Made by a program: the position numbers and the translations under genes. Source: Cladochytrium replicatum (taxonomy: Eukaryota > Chytridiomycota > Chytridiomycetes > Cladochytriales > Cladochytriaceae). Taken from it: a DNA stretch of 64,000 nt. The notes beneath the pieces were generated by a model. That model was not told the DNA's origin. It saw only the letters and a program-made list of their open reading frames with translations, and ran no database searches. The stretch covers positions 558,001-622,000 of the forward strand of contig JAHLKD010000013.1 in assembly GCA_025526935.1 (NCBI GenBank), given 5' to 3'. Below, in pieces: positions 21,489 to 32,427 of the stretch. Every line of letters starts with the position of its first letter. Within the stretch, counting starts at the first letter, position 1.

Positions 21489-22506
21489 TCACTGTTCGAT
21501 ACATTCCTCGATCACCAACACCGCCGCGCCATTACGTACCCCCACGCGGTGGCGTACCCACTTCGCACCAAAGAAGTCTCTCGTCAGCAACGCAAAGAGC
21601 GATCCACCGGCACCCCATCCTGTCCCGACGAACAGAACACCATACGAATGCAGGTCAGCTCGGAGAACGATCCCGGGTACGAGTAAGAGCGTCTTGGAAA
21701 GCACGAGGAGGACACTACGGTCGGATAGAAGCGAGGATGGGGAGGATTCGCGAGCAGGTCGGCGAGGAGCCCGATGCCAAAGCAAGCGATGGATTGGAAG
21801 ACGGAAAGGATGGTGACGCGCAGAGATGTGTGTGAAAGCAAGGTTATCGTATTTCGAGAGGACTGCGGAGAGAGGAGAGGATGGAAGACACGTTGGAGAG
21901 GTAGGAGAGACCTTGCTGCGCGACAAACATGGAAGTAAACAGCTTTAAGGATCTGGAGTGGGGATAAGTCAGCGTCTGGATCATTGTGGTTATCCATGGT
22001 GAGCGCTGGCTTTGAAGTGAGAAGTGTACCCGCATGAGAAGCACGAATCGTCTATCGTTGGGGGTATAGGGTATACCAGGGAGAGCGAAGATGTCGGTTC
22101 TACCCTCCCAAGGAGAACCAAGTCTGATTTGTCCCTTCTCACTTTCCTCTTTGAGTACTGGAGGATTCGTTCCCGCAAAGCAGGAGCGATCTCATAAGTT
22201 TTCCCTGGAAGATTTTAAGGCTGCTTGAGCCTGTGAGCGAGCTTCGGATGGTGTTGTGTTTGGGAGTGTCGGGGTAGCCAAACGTCGAAAAGAGACATCA
22301 TTGACTCTTGGTCTAACGAAACGTGATGATGTACTTGGAATTCTGTCTCCGCCTGTGAAATATCGAAAGCGATGAGGGAGGAGAGAGCCATCCACCCTCG
22401 CAGTAGCCAGGGCTGGTCTTGCGAACATTCTTCCAGTGATATAACACTTCAAAAGCAAGGGGTTTTCACGTCCGGATGCTTTATGGTGGATCACAGGTGA
22501 TATCAC
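21489..22506 (-). CDS. Unidentified protein, possible mitochondrial or multi-pass membrane
   Basis: A multi-exon minus-strand gene of uncertain structure. The N-terminal exon (about 22193-22506), best started at MFARPALATARVDG, is basic and lacks acidic residues early, like a mitochondrial presequence. A middle piece reads YEIAPALRERILQYSKR before a GTGAGA donor. Hydrophobic segments follow, including LRVTILSVFQSIACFGIGLL and a last exon with LLVLSKTLLLVPGIVL and SYGVLFVGTGWGAGGSLFAL, suggesting three or more membrane helices near the C-terminus; the stop is at 21489. I do not recognise the family and cannot fix all exon borders. The 5' end is close to the divergently read Rab-escort-like gene. 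Confidence 0.4.
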
Positions 22507-22629
22507 AGCAGGAAATCCGAGGGTGCCGCCATCTTGTACGCCATTGCGATGGTTCCTGATGACTAAGGTATTTGGGACTCGATTCTCGTCAATTTTGGTT
22601 AATCAAAACGTATCGCTGTAGACGTTACA

Positions 22630-23715
22630 ACGGAAGAAGGTTTAAGATTGACCCAGCGTCATCTAAAATCTCTCGGGCGCTTTGCCAAAACGTCCTTCCT
22701 CATCCCGCTTTACGGTGCTTACAGCGAGCTCACCCAATCATTCTGCCGGTAGTTCCAACCTGCTACTTAGAATTTTCTGACGTGTGTGCTTAAATATAGC
22801 TCGTCTGCTGTTTTTGGAGGCACATTTATGCTTGACCACAAAATCACAGAGGTCGCACAAGATGGATCTGAATGGAAAGTCACTTTCCAGCCCAATGGTG
22901 CAGATGAATCATCGCCACAAAGTACCATCAGTTCGAAGCATATCATTTTATCGACAGACTATGCTGACAACGTTGACGGCGTAGTCCCGGAAAGAGACGT
23001 GTAAGTTCTGGTTTTGCAATGTGGAACAACAAACCTCACTCTTGGACTTGAGTCTTGAAATGTCTCATGCTGTCGTAATTCTGGATTCATCAATCGTACT
23101 CCCACAATTTTTGAACTCTCCGTCAGCTTCCACTGAAGTCGAAGATGATGGGGAAGGAGTAGCTCGCCCAGAAGAGCCAGTTGTTAAAGCGCCATCGTTG
23201 CTATTCATTCCGCCCAAAGAAGGAAATGCTGCGATATATGGCATGCTGCAAGGCGTAGAAACGGCTGCAACTCCAGTGGGAAAATGTAGGGACTTGGTGT
23301 ACTTAAAATGCTCCACGACTGATCCTCATGTATCTCCACAGATATTCTGTATCTTTACACAGTGCGCCGAACAACTCCTGAATCGGACCTGTACCCTTCT
23401 ATCGTCGAACTTCTGCAAGTCGCTCGTCGTTATCATGTAATTCACTTCATTTTTGTATTTTACATTCTTACCCTGGTCATAATAGCGGGCGAGCCCAAAT
23501 CACTTTTGACCGTTTTCTACAAACGCACGGTGCGTGTACCAACGAGGGTCCCCAGCGAAGGAATGCATTTTGTTCACGATCCTATTCGACCACTCGATAT
23601 AGACGAGTGTGCGCGGGTGGCGAAGAGGCTCTTTGACAAAGTTGTTGGGACCGATGAAAGTGCACCGCTGTGGTTCCCAGCGACTGAGGGTGGACGATGG
23701 GACGAAGACGAATGA
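22630..23715 (+). CDS. Rab escort protein (REP/Mrs6) C-terminal part, N-terminal half missing
   Basis: The readable part begins near QRHLKSLGRFAKTSFLIPLY and continues GAYSELTQSFCR, then across an intron (donor GTAGTT near 22750, acceptor ATATAG near 22799) into SSAVFGGTFMLDHKITEV, the diagnostic GDI/REP block following the Rossmann core. Later exons give SHAVVILDSSIVLP, YLYTVRRTTPESDLYPS and PLDIDECARVAKRLFDKVV. The C-terminus ends WFPATEGGRWDEDE at 23715. REP presents Rab GTPases to geranylgeranyl transferase II. The usual first 200 or more residues, including the FAD-like GxGxxG strand and DxNxYYGG motif, are not upstream: only about 120 bases separate this gene from the divergent neighbour at 22506. 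It appears N-terminally truncated and may be non-functional. Its start codon is not identified. Confidence 0.7.
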
Positions 23716-23996
23716 TGTGCTCTTTTAAATTGCTTAACAAGGTCATCGCTGGAACACTGCTGGGACACACAACAACTAGGACACATGATCATGTGTTGTA
23801 ACACTGCCGAGGCCATTTTAAAGTTAGAAACAACAAGAGAGGGAACATGCCAACTGTGAAAGAAAGCTGACGGGACATAAAAGTCATGGGCGAAGTTGAA
23901 TAGACCTGACATTCCAGGTCACAAAACAAAAAGTAAAAGGAAATAGAGAAGGGAACAAGGATTTAACACGCCGACTCCGTGCTCCAACCTTCGACC

Positions 23997-24992
23997 TCAA
24001 TACACTTCCTCCTCAATTCCTTCGTTCTCAGGAACCTCAAAGCCGTCCTCGGTCTTGTACATTATGCCCTGGATCTCCTTAAGAATATCCTCGACGCCCG
24101 GTTCCAAAACATGCCCGTTCACTCCCGACGCCTCCAGATTTTGCTGCACAAAGATCTCGATCTCGCGCAACTTGTTGAAGTAAAACTCCCGCTCCTTCTC
24201 AACTTGCTCCACGGTCACCTTCAACTCCATCGTCTGCTGCGTCATCTCCTGCACCACCTTCTGGTAATCCGCCTCCAACGCCTCCTTCTCGCGCTCGTGT
24301 TGCGCAAGGCTGATCATCCCCGCTGCACCGCCGGCGGCAGCAGCAGCTGCGCCGATCACTGGTGTACGTCCTGCGGCAGAGGGTTTCGGCATGCCAGAAC
24401 CAAGCGACGAATTGGAAGGGGCCTTACGCAGTTGGTTAGGTGCAGCTTTCGGAGCTGCAGCAGCTTTGGGAATCGACGCTTTCGGAATACCACCAACAGG
24501 TGGCGCGCTTCCAGCCTCTCCCTTTCGTCGAGCCAACGCGTCGTACTGGCCGCCGGGGTAGTACTGATCCCAGTATCTTCAGAAAAAAAAGGTCAGATTT
24601 GCAGAATTTTGACCATAGAAATGTCATACTTTTTCATCCATTGCAAGAACTCCAAATTGTCCTGGAATTTGCACTTCACCAAGCGTTCTACCGGAATGAA
24701 GTTGTCGATCTTGTGTTTGTCGAAAGTAGACTGAAGGATTTTGAAGTTGTTGATGTACTCGTACTCATGCTTGGCGTTGAACTTCACTCTCGTAAGGGGA
24801 ACCTTGGTAACCAAACGAAAATTTGAATGAGATTTAACACTTCCTTTGGCAGCAAAGTCCCCGTACGTCTCGAAAAACGGAATCCATAATCTGACAATGT
24901 GCCGCTCCATTCCCGCACTGCTCTACTTTGGTATAGCTCATCTGCAGGAGGTCGTTGAGCCACGCGAGCAGCTCTGTCCTTGATTCTGACAT
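23997..24992 (-). CDS. EB1 family microtubule plus-end protein (Bim1/Mal3)
   Basis: Binds growing microtubule ends and recruits partners through its C-terminal EB homology domain. The start at 24992 gives MSESRTELLAWLNDLLQMSY, the EB1 calponin-homology opening, followed by KVEQCGNGAAHCQIMDSVF. Across an intron come RVKFNAKHEYEYINNFKIL, VERLVKCKFQDNLEFLQWMK and DNFIPVE. The last exon has a basic, Ala/Pro-rich linker with several SxxP-like pieces, then a coiled coil (LEADYQKVVQEMTQQTMEL) and the EB motif REFYFNKLREIEIF. The tail is acidic, ending EGIEEEVY. The terminal aromatic residue resembles the EEY/F ending that binds CAP-Gly domains, here as EEVY. Complete family length, about 280 residues, in about four exons. 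Confidence 0.92.
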
Positions 24993-25439
24993 CTGGCAAT
25001 TAAAAAGGGAAGTGTTATCACACAGCTCGAAGTTGTTCACGGGGAGAAGCGATGCAAAAAAAATGAAATGAAAAGGAACAGGTATTCAATAAGCGACGAA
25101 ATCTCGTATTTCGCTGAGGTTTTGGTCCATCCAACTCCATCGTTGACAACGTCCATGCGAGACGATGACGGAACCACCAACGCGTTCTGGCTCTTCTGGT
25201 CGAAGATGTGGAACGGAGATAAGGCGAGCAGAGATCCTCCTACCTTGTGTCCCGACTAACTCTGTGTGTTCCAATTTGCTGCTCTACGCCAAGGGTTCCA
25301 ATGCCAGCAACAAATTAACCCTTTCCTAATTAGGACAGATTATCTACAAACGAACGAAATCCTTTCAACCAGAAACTTTCAGTCGCATCTGCTCGGGTTT
25401 TGACGTTTTCGTGCATTCTTTTCACAACGAATTTTAGCC

Positions 25440-26762
25440 ATGCTCATTGGTCTCGCTGGTCCCATTTGCGCCGGAAAGCGTACCGTCGGAGAGTTCCTCG
25501 TCCTAAACTATGGTTTCACATTCATCCAAGTTGACCACAACGACACACTCTGCCAAAGCGAATCATCTTCAACTCCCCCAACCCTTCACTTTCCGACAAT
25601 CGACGCTGCTCACGGACATGTCATGAAGAACTGGCGAACACATTTTGTTCTCACGCCAATAACCAACATGGCGGACCTGGAATTCCTGCAGCGAAGACCG
25701 TTCTTTTACTTGCTAACCGTGGAGGCATCCACAGGTGCTCGCTTTCGAAGATATTGCGAAAGAATGTCGGAGAACGGGGTGACAGGTGTCAACTTTGAGG
25801 AATCCGGAGCATTGCAGAGTTTCTTGGAGATAGATGATGCTGTCATGTATGGGCAGCAGCATGGAGACCTTAAAAACGAAGTTGGACTCAAGCGGGGGTC
25901 ATTGGCTGAAGTTCTGTCGAGATCAAATTGCCGCGTATACAACACCTATCGTACAATTCCAGAGTTCTTTGCGCGACTGAAAGCGCTTGATCTTACGAAC
26001 CACGAGCGTCTGAGACCCGGATGGGACAACTACTTTATGATGCTATGCGAGCTGGCGGCCAAACGATCAAACTGTATTTTTAGCGTTTACCATATTCTCT
26101 TGAAGTGTTCTGAAAAATCCATGGACTAATTTATAGGTATGAAGCGCCGCGTGGGAGCTATCTTGGTCAAGGAGCGCCGAATCATCGCAACGGGGTACAA
26201 TGGAACGCCTCGTTTTCTGCCAAACTGCAGTGACGGCGGGTGTGCTCGTTGCAACGATGGTGCGACGCGAGGAGAAAGATTGGATACATGTATTTGCCTG
26301 CACGCAGAGGAGGTCTGTAAGATTGCAGCTCGTGTTGTTTCGCAACTGGCTAAAAGCAATTTGCAGAATGCATTGCTAGAAGCGGGCCGAGAGCGGATAG
26401 ATAACGGTAAACCTGCAATTCTCTATTGTAACACATGCCCGGTAAGATAACATCCAATTTTCTTATGATCTGCCTGACAACCAATGCGTCCACATTCATA
26501 TATCCAGTGCCTGGGCTGTGCGAAAAAGATTATTCAATCTGGTGTTAGCGAGGTTGTGTACGGTCAGGAATATGGAATGGACGAGCTGACAATACAGCTA
26601 TTCCGAGCTGCACGGATCCCTATCCGACAATTTAAAGGAAGCCCAGATGACACTTTTACTCTGGATGCCTGCATCGGAAACAGTTTCCATGTAGTACAAG
26701 TCAGAAAGGGAGATGAGAGTATTTCAATGCTCGAAGACCCTAATTCTCCTCTGGAACCGTAA
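25440..26762 (+). CDS. DCD1: Deoxycytidylate (dCMP) deaminase with N-terminal P-loop domain
   Basis: Converts dCMP to dUMP, feeding thymidylate synthesis. The layout matches yeast Dcd1: an N-terminal nucleoside-kinase-like P-loop region with GPICAGKRTVGEF at residues 6-18, then the zinc deaminase domain. In the latter, WDNYFMMLCELAAKRSNC joins across a phase-1 intron (donor near 26072, acceptor TTATAG before 26137) to MKRRVGAILVKERRIIATGY NGTP. The zinc ligands are visible as the LHAEE motif and the CPCLGC pair; the latter forms only after splicing the second intron (26441-26507). CARCNDGATRGERLDTCIC is the extra insertion typical of dCMP deaminases. About 390 residues, three exons. The 3' end overlaps that of the convergent gene by about 39 bases. 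Confidence 0.93.
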
Positions 26763-27611
26763 CAATGCAGTGATATATTGCGATTGAAGTACTTTTACTT
26801 GTTGTATGGTATATGTGGAATGATAATTTGAGAATACATGTGGAAATACAATCACATTGCAGAAGATCAAGATGGAAGAACATTTGGGTATAAATTTGTA
26901 CAGCTGAAAAAGGGTTTGAAAACCCGGTCGACAGCTCGTCCACCAGAGTGCCGACGCTGATATCTGATCCCCCTCTCTGGGCATATTGTGATACCGCTTT
27001 CGTGGTTGCAGATTTGGCCTCAGTCGTCTCCTTTGAGACCCTCCAAGTGAGTACTCAGGCGGAGGCTCCTGCACGCTTTCTTCGAACATTGGGGGCAGAT
27101 CACTGGCGTCCCATGCTCCATTTGCGTGTGTGGTGGCATGTTCATAAGATGGCGGGAAGAATTGGTGCAGCTGGAGTAATGACGGATCACCCAAAACGAT
27201 TCGATACGAGTCGTCATGCGCACCGTTTCGTGGCTGTGGAATTGGGGAAGCCGCCGTTGCATGCGACGATGTGCGATGTGCGACGTCTCCGACGATGCTT
27301 CCTGCGCTCATCGGATCGCAGAAGGATCTCGGTTGTGATACGGTCCAGATTGGACAGGCTGAGAATTTTGCGCTGGGATGAAGGAACGGTGGGTGATTCT
27401 GTGCTTGATCTCGGCGAGATATCGGGCGTTTGTGTCGATTCGTGCATGTTGAAGGGGTGGGCCGGTGGAGTGTGCGGGCGGCTTTGTGTGTGTGGACGTC
27501 GGTTTGTGGTTCGATGTGATGATCAGGTTGTATTGGCTCGTCTTGCCGGAGGGACATCATGGAAAAGATAATTGCGGGCTCCGGTAGCGACGCCAGAATA
27601 AAAGAGTGCAC
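26724..27611 (-). CDS. PPxY-motif protein, unknown, probably disordered
   Basis: A single long frame with several possible starts; MSAGSIVGDVAHRT (about 27311) or MMSLRQDEP (about 27560) are the likeliest. The middle carries FPPSYEH and PPPEYSLGG, two PPxY-type motifs that bind WW domains of Rsp5/NEDD4 ubiquitin ligases. The rest is rich in Pro, Ser, His and Arg and is probably unstructured. The last 60 residues, after ALWWTSCRPGF, look unlike coding sequence and may be beyond an unrecognised intron or stop. A 207-residue frame runs antisense on the plus strand, but it lacks motifs. Role as a ligase adaptor is inference. Confidence 0.45.
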   Translation of the reverse strand: MHSFILASLPEPAIIFSMMSLRQDEPIQPDHHIEPQTDVHTHKAARTLHRPTPSTCTNRHKRPISRRDQAQNHPPFLHPSAKFSACPIWTVSQPRSFCDPMSAGSIVGDVAHRTSSHATAASPIPQPRNGAHDDSYRIVLGDPSLLQLHQFFPPSYEHATTHANGAWDASDLPPMFEESVQEPPPEYSLGGSQRRRLRPNLQPRKRYHNMPREGDQISASALWWTSCRPGFQTLFQLYKFIPKCSSILIFCNVIVFPHVFSNYHSTYTIQQVKVLQSQYITALLRFQRRIRVFEH

Positions 27612-27820
27612 GGCGGAGGAGACGGTAAAGCAATGAAACAGAACTTAGAGAAAACACATTTGGGTTGATTGAGGGTGAGACGAAATTTTTAAGACCCTGA
27701 GCATCAACCAACTTGGGCAAGAAACATCAGAGAGAAGAATGTGTCAGCAGAACAGGAGATGCCACGATTATCCGCACAGCCAAAAAAAGAAACAGAAGAG
27801 AACATAAATAGAATTTGAAC

Positions 27821-30178
27821 CTAATATTGTTCGGATCCTTCAGGGATTCGGGTGGAGTGCTTTGGAATCGGCGGGCTTGCCTGGGGCAAGATGTAAGACC
27901 CACCGGGAGATGAAGGAATCACCACTCCCCTTTCCCGCTGCTCGGCAATATACTTTTCCATATCCTGCTTTCTCTTCAGCTGCTGGGCGAAAATCGGCCA
28001 GTTTTCAACTGCAGCCGTTGTCGGCAAGCCCACCAATGCACCGCGGGTCTTGCCCTTGCCTTTATCCGATGCGGTCGAGATTCCGACCGCACCGTATTGC
28101 CCTGGGGCGGCATTAGGCGCAGCAATCAAAGGTTGGCCTTCGCCTCTGCTGACAAGCACGCGTCCCTCGTTCGCGGCACGGGCGATTTGTTCGTCGTAGT
28201 TCTGGGGAATGGAGTTGTTGGGCGAAGCGTTCCAGTCCCATTGAGACGCTTTTAAAAGCGTGCCAACAACGAGGAAGACGACAACACCGGTTGCGCCGAC
28301 CATCAGAATACCCATCAGGATCGGGCTGATCTGAAAACTTTGCGGTCCATGAAGCCGTGCGATGTTCACCTCCGAGCACGCCCAGTACGTACCGAGCAGA
28401 TTACGCGAAACACGAGACTTGGTTTGCAGCCGCCTGATCCAGTCTTCCCAAATAGAAGGAGACAGGCTTTCGATGGCAAGCGAATCCTGGGTCGAACAAC
28501 CACGATTGAAATCAAGGGGTTCGTATTCTGGGAAAGGAACCATGCCTGGGCGATCGTGAAGGCGGTTCGCTTTCTCAACATCCACAAAGTACTGCGAGTG
28601 CTCCATAACATATGATAGGTACTCTGCTTCAGTATCGTGTACAACAACGGTTCCGAACTTGAATCCGGGATTGTAAACAGGAACGATCGAAGGCGATGTG
28701 AAGATCGAAGAAACGATGGAGATTTCGGACATATCCAAATCATCAAGAGACTTCGGGGTCAATGTAACAAGGTGGTACTTATTCCTTGACCCATCGTTGG
28801 CATCTTCACTCGTGGCAGACGTGTTCCGCTGAGTCGTAACGTACGTTACGAGGTCACGGTTGATGTGACCGAAGTACTGAGCCATCACGACGTCAGAGTA
28901 ATCTCCGGATATTTGACCCCACCATTTGAGGCAACTCTCTGTGAATAAATCTCCTGAGTCGCTCTGCGGCGGAACGTGCCCACTCAATATGACCCGCGAA
29001 CCACGAGATTTAGCCCTTTCTAGCTGCTCAACGATCCAGAGCAGTTGGATATCCCCCGGATGATTCGACGTACGCAGAATGGTCTTCAAGTCTCCGGATC
29101 GTGAAAAGTCGATGCAGTCACGGACCGCTTCGTTGCCCGAAAAGAAATACAGAGTGTTCACTGAGATTACGTCCAAAGCGTTGGGCACGATCGACCGGAC
29201 AAAGTAACCTCCCTTCTTGAACGTCGCCGAGATTTCTGCCTCTTCTTCCGGGTTACCAGTACGGAGAAGTGGTTCAAACGCACTGTAGAGACGATCAATG
29301 TTACTGTTCGGACCTGCTGGGAGGGAGTTGGCGGGATGAATGTCCCAGTTTCCGATTGAAGGGATCACAGGGATAGCTGAAATGTTAAATGAGGTTGTGA
29401 ACAGCTGAACTATCTGCCCGATTTCGACTTCAGCTTCTCCTGGTCGCCGTCGCAGTCGGTTGTCTCTATCATGCCTGATCCCACTGTCATTAAACTACTC
29501 ACACGCATTATTTGTTGCTTTTACCTCGAGCTGTCACCTGTCCACAGAATAAAGTTTGTCTCTGAAGAGAAAACTCTTTTCAAGTAATCGAACGTGCCAT
29601 TCACCAACGAAAATGGCGAATCACATTCTGACCCCCGATAACCAAAGTAATGCGAGCTTGATCCTGCATTGAATCCACGACGATGGCACAACGACTCTGG
29701 GTCCGAATTTGGAACTGGTTGGACTTTCAGCCAAAGTTTGAGCGGTAACCACATTAAACTTACGATAGTATGGATCAGAGTGGATGTCGGTAATGTGCAC
29801 TGAAAATGAATTCAAATTTTGTCAGGAAAGCGGTGAAATCCATTGTTTGTTCTATTTACAGAAGTTATACGTCTGTAGATTTCGAGTTGACCCAGAGGTA
29901 ACCTTGCCCGCCAACGGTCTCGTCTCCAATACATCGAAGTCGTCAGTATCCTCTTCTTTACCATAAACGCTGGCTTTGTAGGACTCTGACCATGGCGTTT
30001 TGGTTCCCAGCCATGGTATGTCCAGTTTTCGCGAACGATGAGCCCTCACGCTGCCCGCACCCTCTGCATTGCGTGAAAAATTTTCAGCTGCACCAGCTGC
30101 ACCATGCGGCAAGGCAGCGACAGCCTGGATCGTCCATGCCAGGCCCACCGCCGACCCAAGAAATGTTTTAGTTTTCAT
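27821..30178 (-). CDS. Endopolyphosphatase-like metallophosphatase (Ppn1 family)
   Basis: Calcineurin-type phosphoesterase expected to cut long polyphosphate chains in the vacuole. The start at 30178 opens with MKTKTFLGSAVGLAWTIQAV, a probable signal peptide. Metal-site motifs follow through spliced exons: SVHITDIHSDPYY, then CDSPFSLVNGTFDYLK, then FILWTGDSSRHDRDN across a phase-2 intron, the Ppn1 signature WTGDxxRHDxD. Next is PSIGNWDIHPAN, which sits where the family has GNND, so the second metal/catalytic position has Trp in place of Asn or His. ILSGHVPP is present later. A membrane helix (ILMGILMVGATGVVVFLVVG) lies about 150 residues from the end, followed by a cytosolic-type tail. Yeast Ppn1 is anchored at its N-terminus, so topology here differs. 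Four exons. Confidence 0.8.
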
Positions 30179-30219
30179 GGAGATCGAGCAATTGGCACGT
30201 GCGTACGCAGTTGGTGTGA
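30179..30219. promoter_or_regulatory. Very short divergent promoter interval
   Basis: Only 41 bases separate the proposed start of the endopolyphosphatase-like gene (minus) from the first ATG of the oxidoreductase gene (plus). If the oxidoreductase really starts at a later ATG (for example 30340 or 30379), the shared interval is up to 200 bases. Confidence 0.4.
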
Positions 30220-32427
30220 TTGGGCACGCCGAGGATGGCCAAGGTAACCATCAGCGCTTCGGAAATACCAGATGTGGGATCTGGCAACGAGATCCAATCA
30301 TCTCTATCTGCGTTCAAATTCCCTGCCCCGAAGGAAAAGATGGGAAAGCGACCTAAAACTGCACGTGTTAGAGGGAACATGTCGACCTCACCGCCCGTTT
30401 CACAGTCACAGAGTCTACCAGATGAAGATTCACCCCTCAAAATAAAAGATAGTGGAGTTAATTCCTATGAAGATTCACCCCTCAAAATAAAAGATAGTGG
30501 AGTTAATTCCTCGACTGAGGATCATCGGTTGGGGAAACACATATTGGGTGATAGTCTGGAGAAACTCTATGATCCGCATAAAAGAAGCGCATCAAAGGAT
30601 GGACATAAAGAAGATGTACACAGACTTATAGAATCAAAGGATGGCTTTAAGGACGATGGAAGGAGAAAATATGGAGATGGCGAACAGGACGACAGCCGAA
30701 AACATCGACACAAGCACAAACGAAAATATCGGAGAGAACATGGTGAAAAGCATCGAAGAAAAGAAAAGGAGGAGTACAGTCCCACCGTTGTTGAGACCCC
30801 TTCCCCTCGTAAAGACCACCCAGAAGCTGGTATCGATGCCGCTAAATCATCGCCTTGTGATAACCCAACAAAATTGAAGTCTCAAGCTTCTCAGAACTCA
30901 AAAACCTCTCATTTCCAACTACCAAAACCAATCACCTACATCTGGCCGCTCTTTTCCAAGCGAAGGGTGTCGCCATCTTTCACTCCAATTCGAATTGTCG
31001 TAGTAGGAGGTATGCACATCAGGCTGTGAATCTCTGCACGCTTCAATCCTCCGAAAAAGGAAGCCATGCTGGATTGCAGGTAGCTCTCAGACTGCATAAA
31101 TATCTCGTCGACTTCCCTGGCATGAGTATCATCCTGATCGAAAAGCGATCCCACTTTCAGAATAATCTCGCAAATCCGCTTGCTATGGTTGACATGGATG
31201 TTGCGAGTAAAAGCTGGATATCATACGAGCATGCCTTCACCGGCAACAACGGAGCAAGATTTGTGCAGGATACGGTGACCAGACTAACACGGACCGAGGT
31301 AATATGCTTTCTAATTTTTGAATTTGGGAAGCTAATCGAGTCGTTTGTCTTTGTTTTTCTTTTGTTGGAAGGTTACAACCTCCAGAAGTGGCTCGTTTGA
31401 GTACGATTACTTGGTAGTAGCAACAGGATGCACGGTAGGCCACTTCACAACACGTTAGAAAGCTAACCATCTCTTTCAGCCAGTAACGCCTATCCGCATC
31501 GAGTCTCTCGAGAAACCTGACGGTCTATCCGAAATGCAAACGTATTTTAATACCATCCTTGGGGCAAAACGAATCTTGGTGGTTGGAGGTGGAGCAGTTG
31601 GTTGTGAGATCGCAGGATACATCAAGTCCAGGTATCCATCAAAGGTAACATTCGAATACACATGTGCGTTTCTAAGTTTCCTAATCAAACTGCAAACGTG
31701 TAGGAAGTGACTCTCGTTCACTCTCATCAAGATCTTATCCCACTGCAATACAAGACAAAGTTCAAAGAATCCGTGCTCCGCGCGCTCCAGGATCTAGGTG
31801 TAAACTGTATCCTCAACGACCTGATCAACACTGAAGTCTTCGAAGGCAAAACGTTCTCTGTAAAAACATGCACCCTCAGAACTGTCCGAGGTGGCATCCG
31901 TGTAGAATCTGATTTGCAAATCCTCGCAACCGGGACCGGACGACCATGTTCGGATTTCATGCTGTCGTTATGTGACGGCGATCGAAAATCGCTGAAGAAT
32001 GGTTTAGTCGATCACAGTGGACGCATTATCGTGAAAACGACTTTGCAGCTCGCATGGGGGTCTGGGAATATTTTCGCTCTCGGAGATGTCGCAAAAACAG
32101 GAGGATCGCAGAACGGAATATCTTTAATGACCCAGGTAACCGTCGTCGTAGAAAACTTAAAGCAGGTGAGAGATGGAGAGTCGTTTTGTGCGATGCATAT
32201 CTGAGGGTTCTCGTCAACAAACAGCTGATGGAGGAAAAGATAAGCGGGGCACCTCCTAAACTGACTCGATACAATCCCGACGTCAGTAACGGAACAATAG
32301 CAATCTGGATTGGAGACGAAGGGTAATTCCATGATAGTTTTCTCGCAGACTGCTACTGAACAGGTTTGCGGAAGGATTTGCTGCATCGCGAATACTCTTG
32401 TGCTTGGAACTTGGGCAACACGAATAA
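30220..32427 (+). CDS. AIF/FSP1-like pyridine-nucleotide oxidoreductase with long charged N-terminal extension
   Basis: An FAD/NAD(P)H flavoprotein of the AIFM2 (FSP1)/AMID group. The first 245 residues are an extra region: Ser/Pro-rich, with a 15-residue repeat (EDSPLKIKDSGVNS twice) and a strongly basic Lys/Arg/His block (KHRHKHKRKYRREHGEKHRR). The catalytic part starts TPIRIVVVGG, the FAD Rossmann strand, joined over an intron to SHAGLQVALRLHKY. It continues with SIILIEKRSHFQNN, YDYLVVATGCT, the NAD(P) site KRILVVGGGAVGCEIAGYI, and SGNIFALGDVAKT near the end. The last exon ends LLLNRFAEGFAASR...QHE-stop at 32427. Introns at about 31010, 31300, 31434, 31646, 32166 and 32324. The start codon is uncertain. 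Such enzymes commonly reduce quinones at membranes; the substrate here is unknown. Confidence 0.8.
30424..30510 (+). repeat. In-frame 45-bp tandem repeat within the oxidoreductase gene
   Basis: The 45-base unit starting GAAGATTCACCCCTCAAAAT lies at 30424-30468 and again from 30469 to 30510, with no mismatch seen until the unit end. It encodes EDSPLKIKDSGVNS twice. Perfect identity means a recent duplication, possibly variable between strains. Confidence 0.95.

Noticed and set aside
23979-24734. 251-residue plus-strand ORF
   Set aside because: Leu/His-rich shadow of the EB1 gene, whose coding strand is clear.
26948-27571. 207-residue plus-strand ORF
   Set aside because: Antisense to the PPxY frame; rich in Arg, Cys and Gly from reverse reading and with no motif. 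The opposite strand has meaningful PPxY motifs, though neither is certain.
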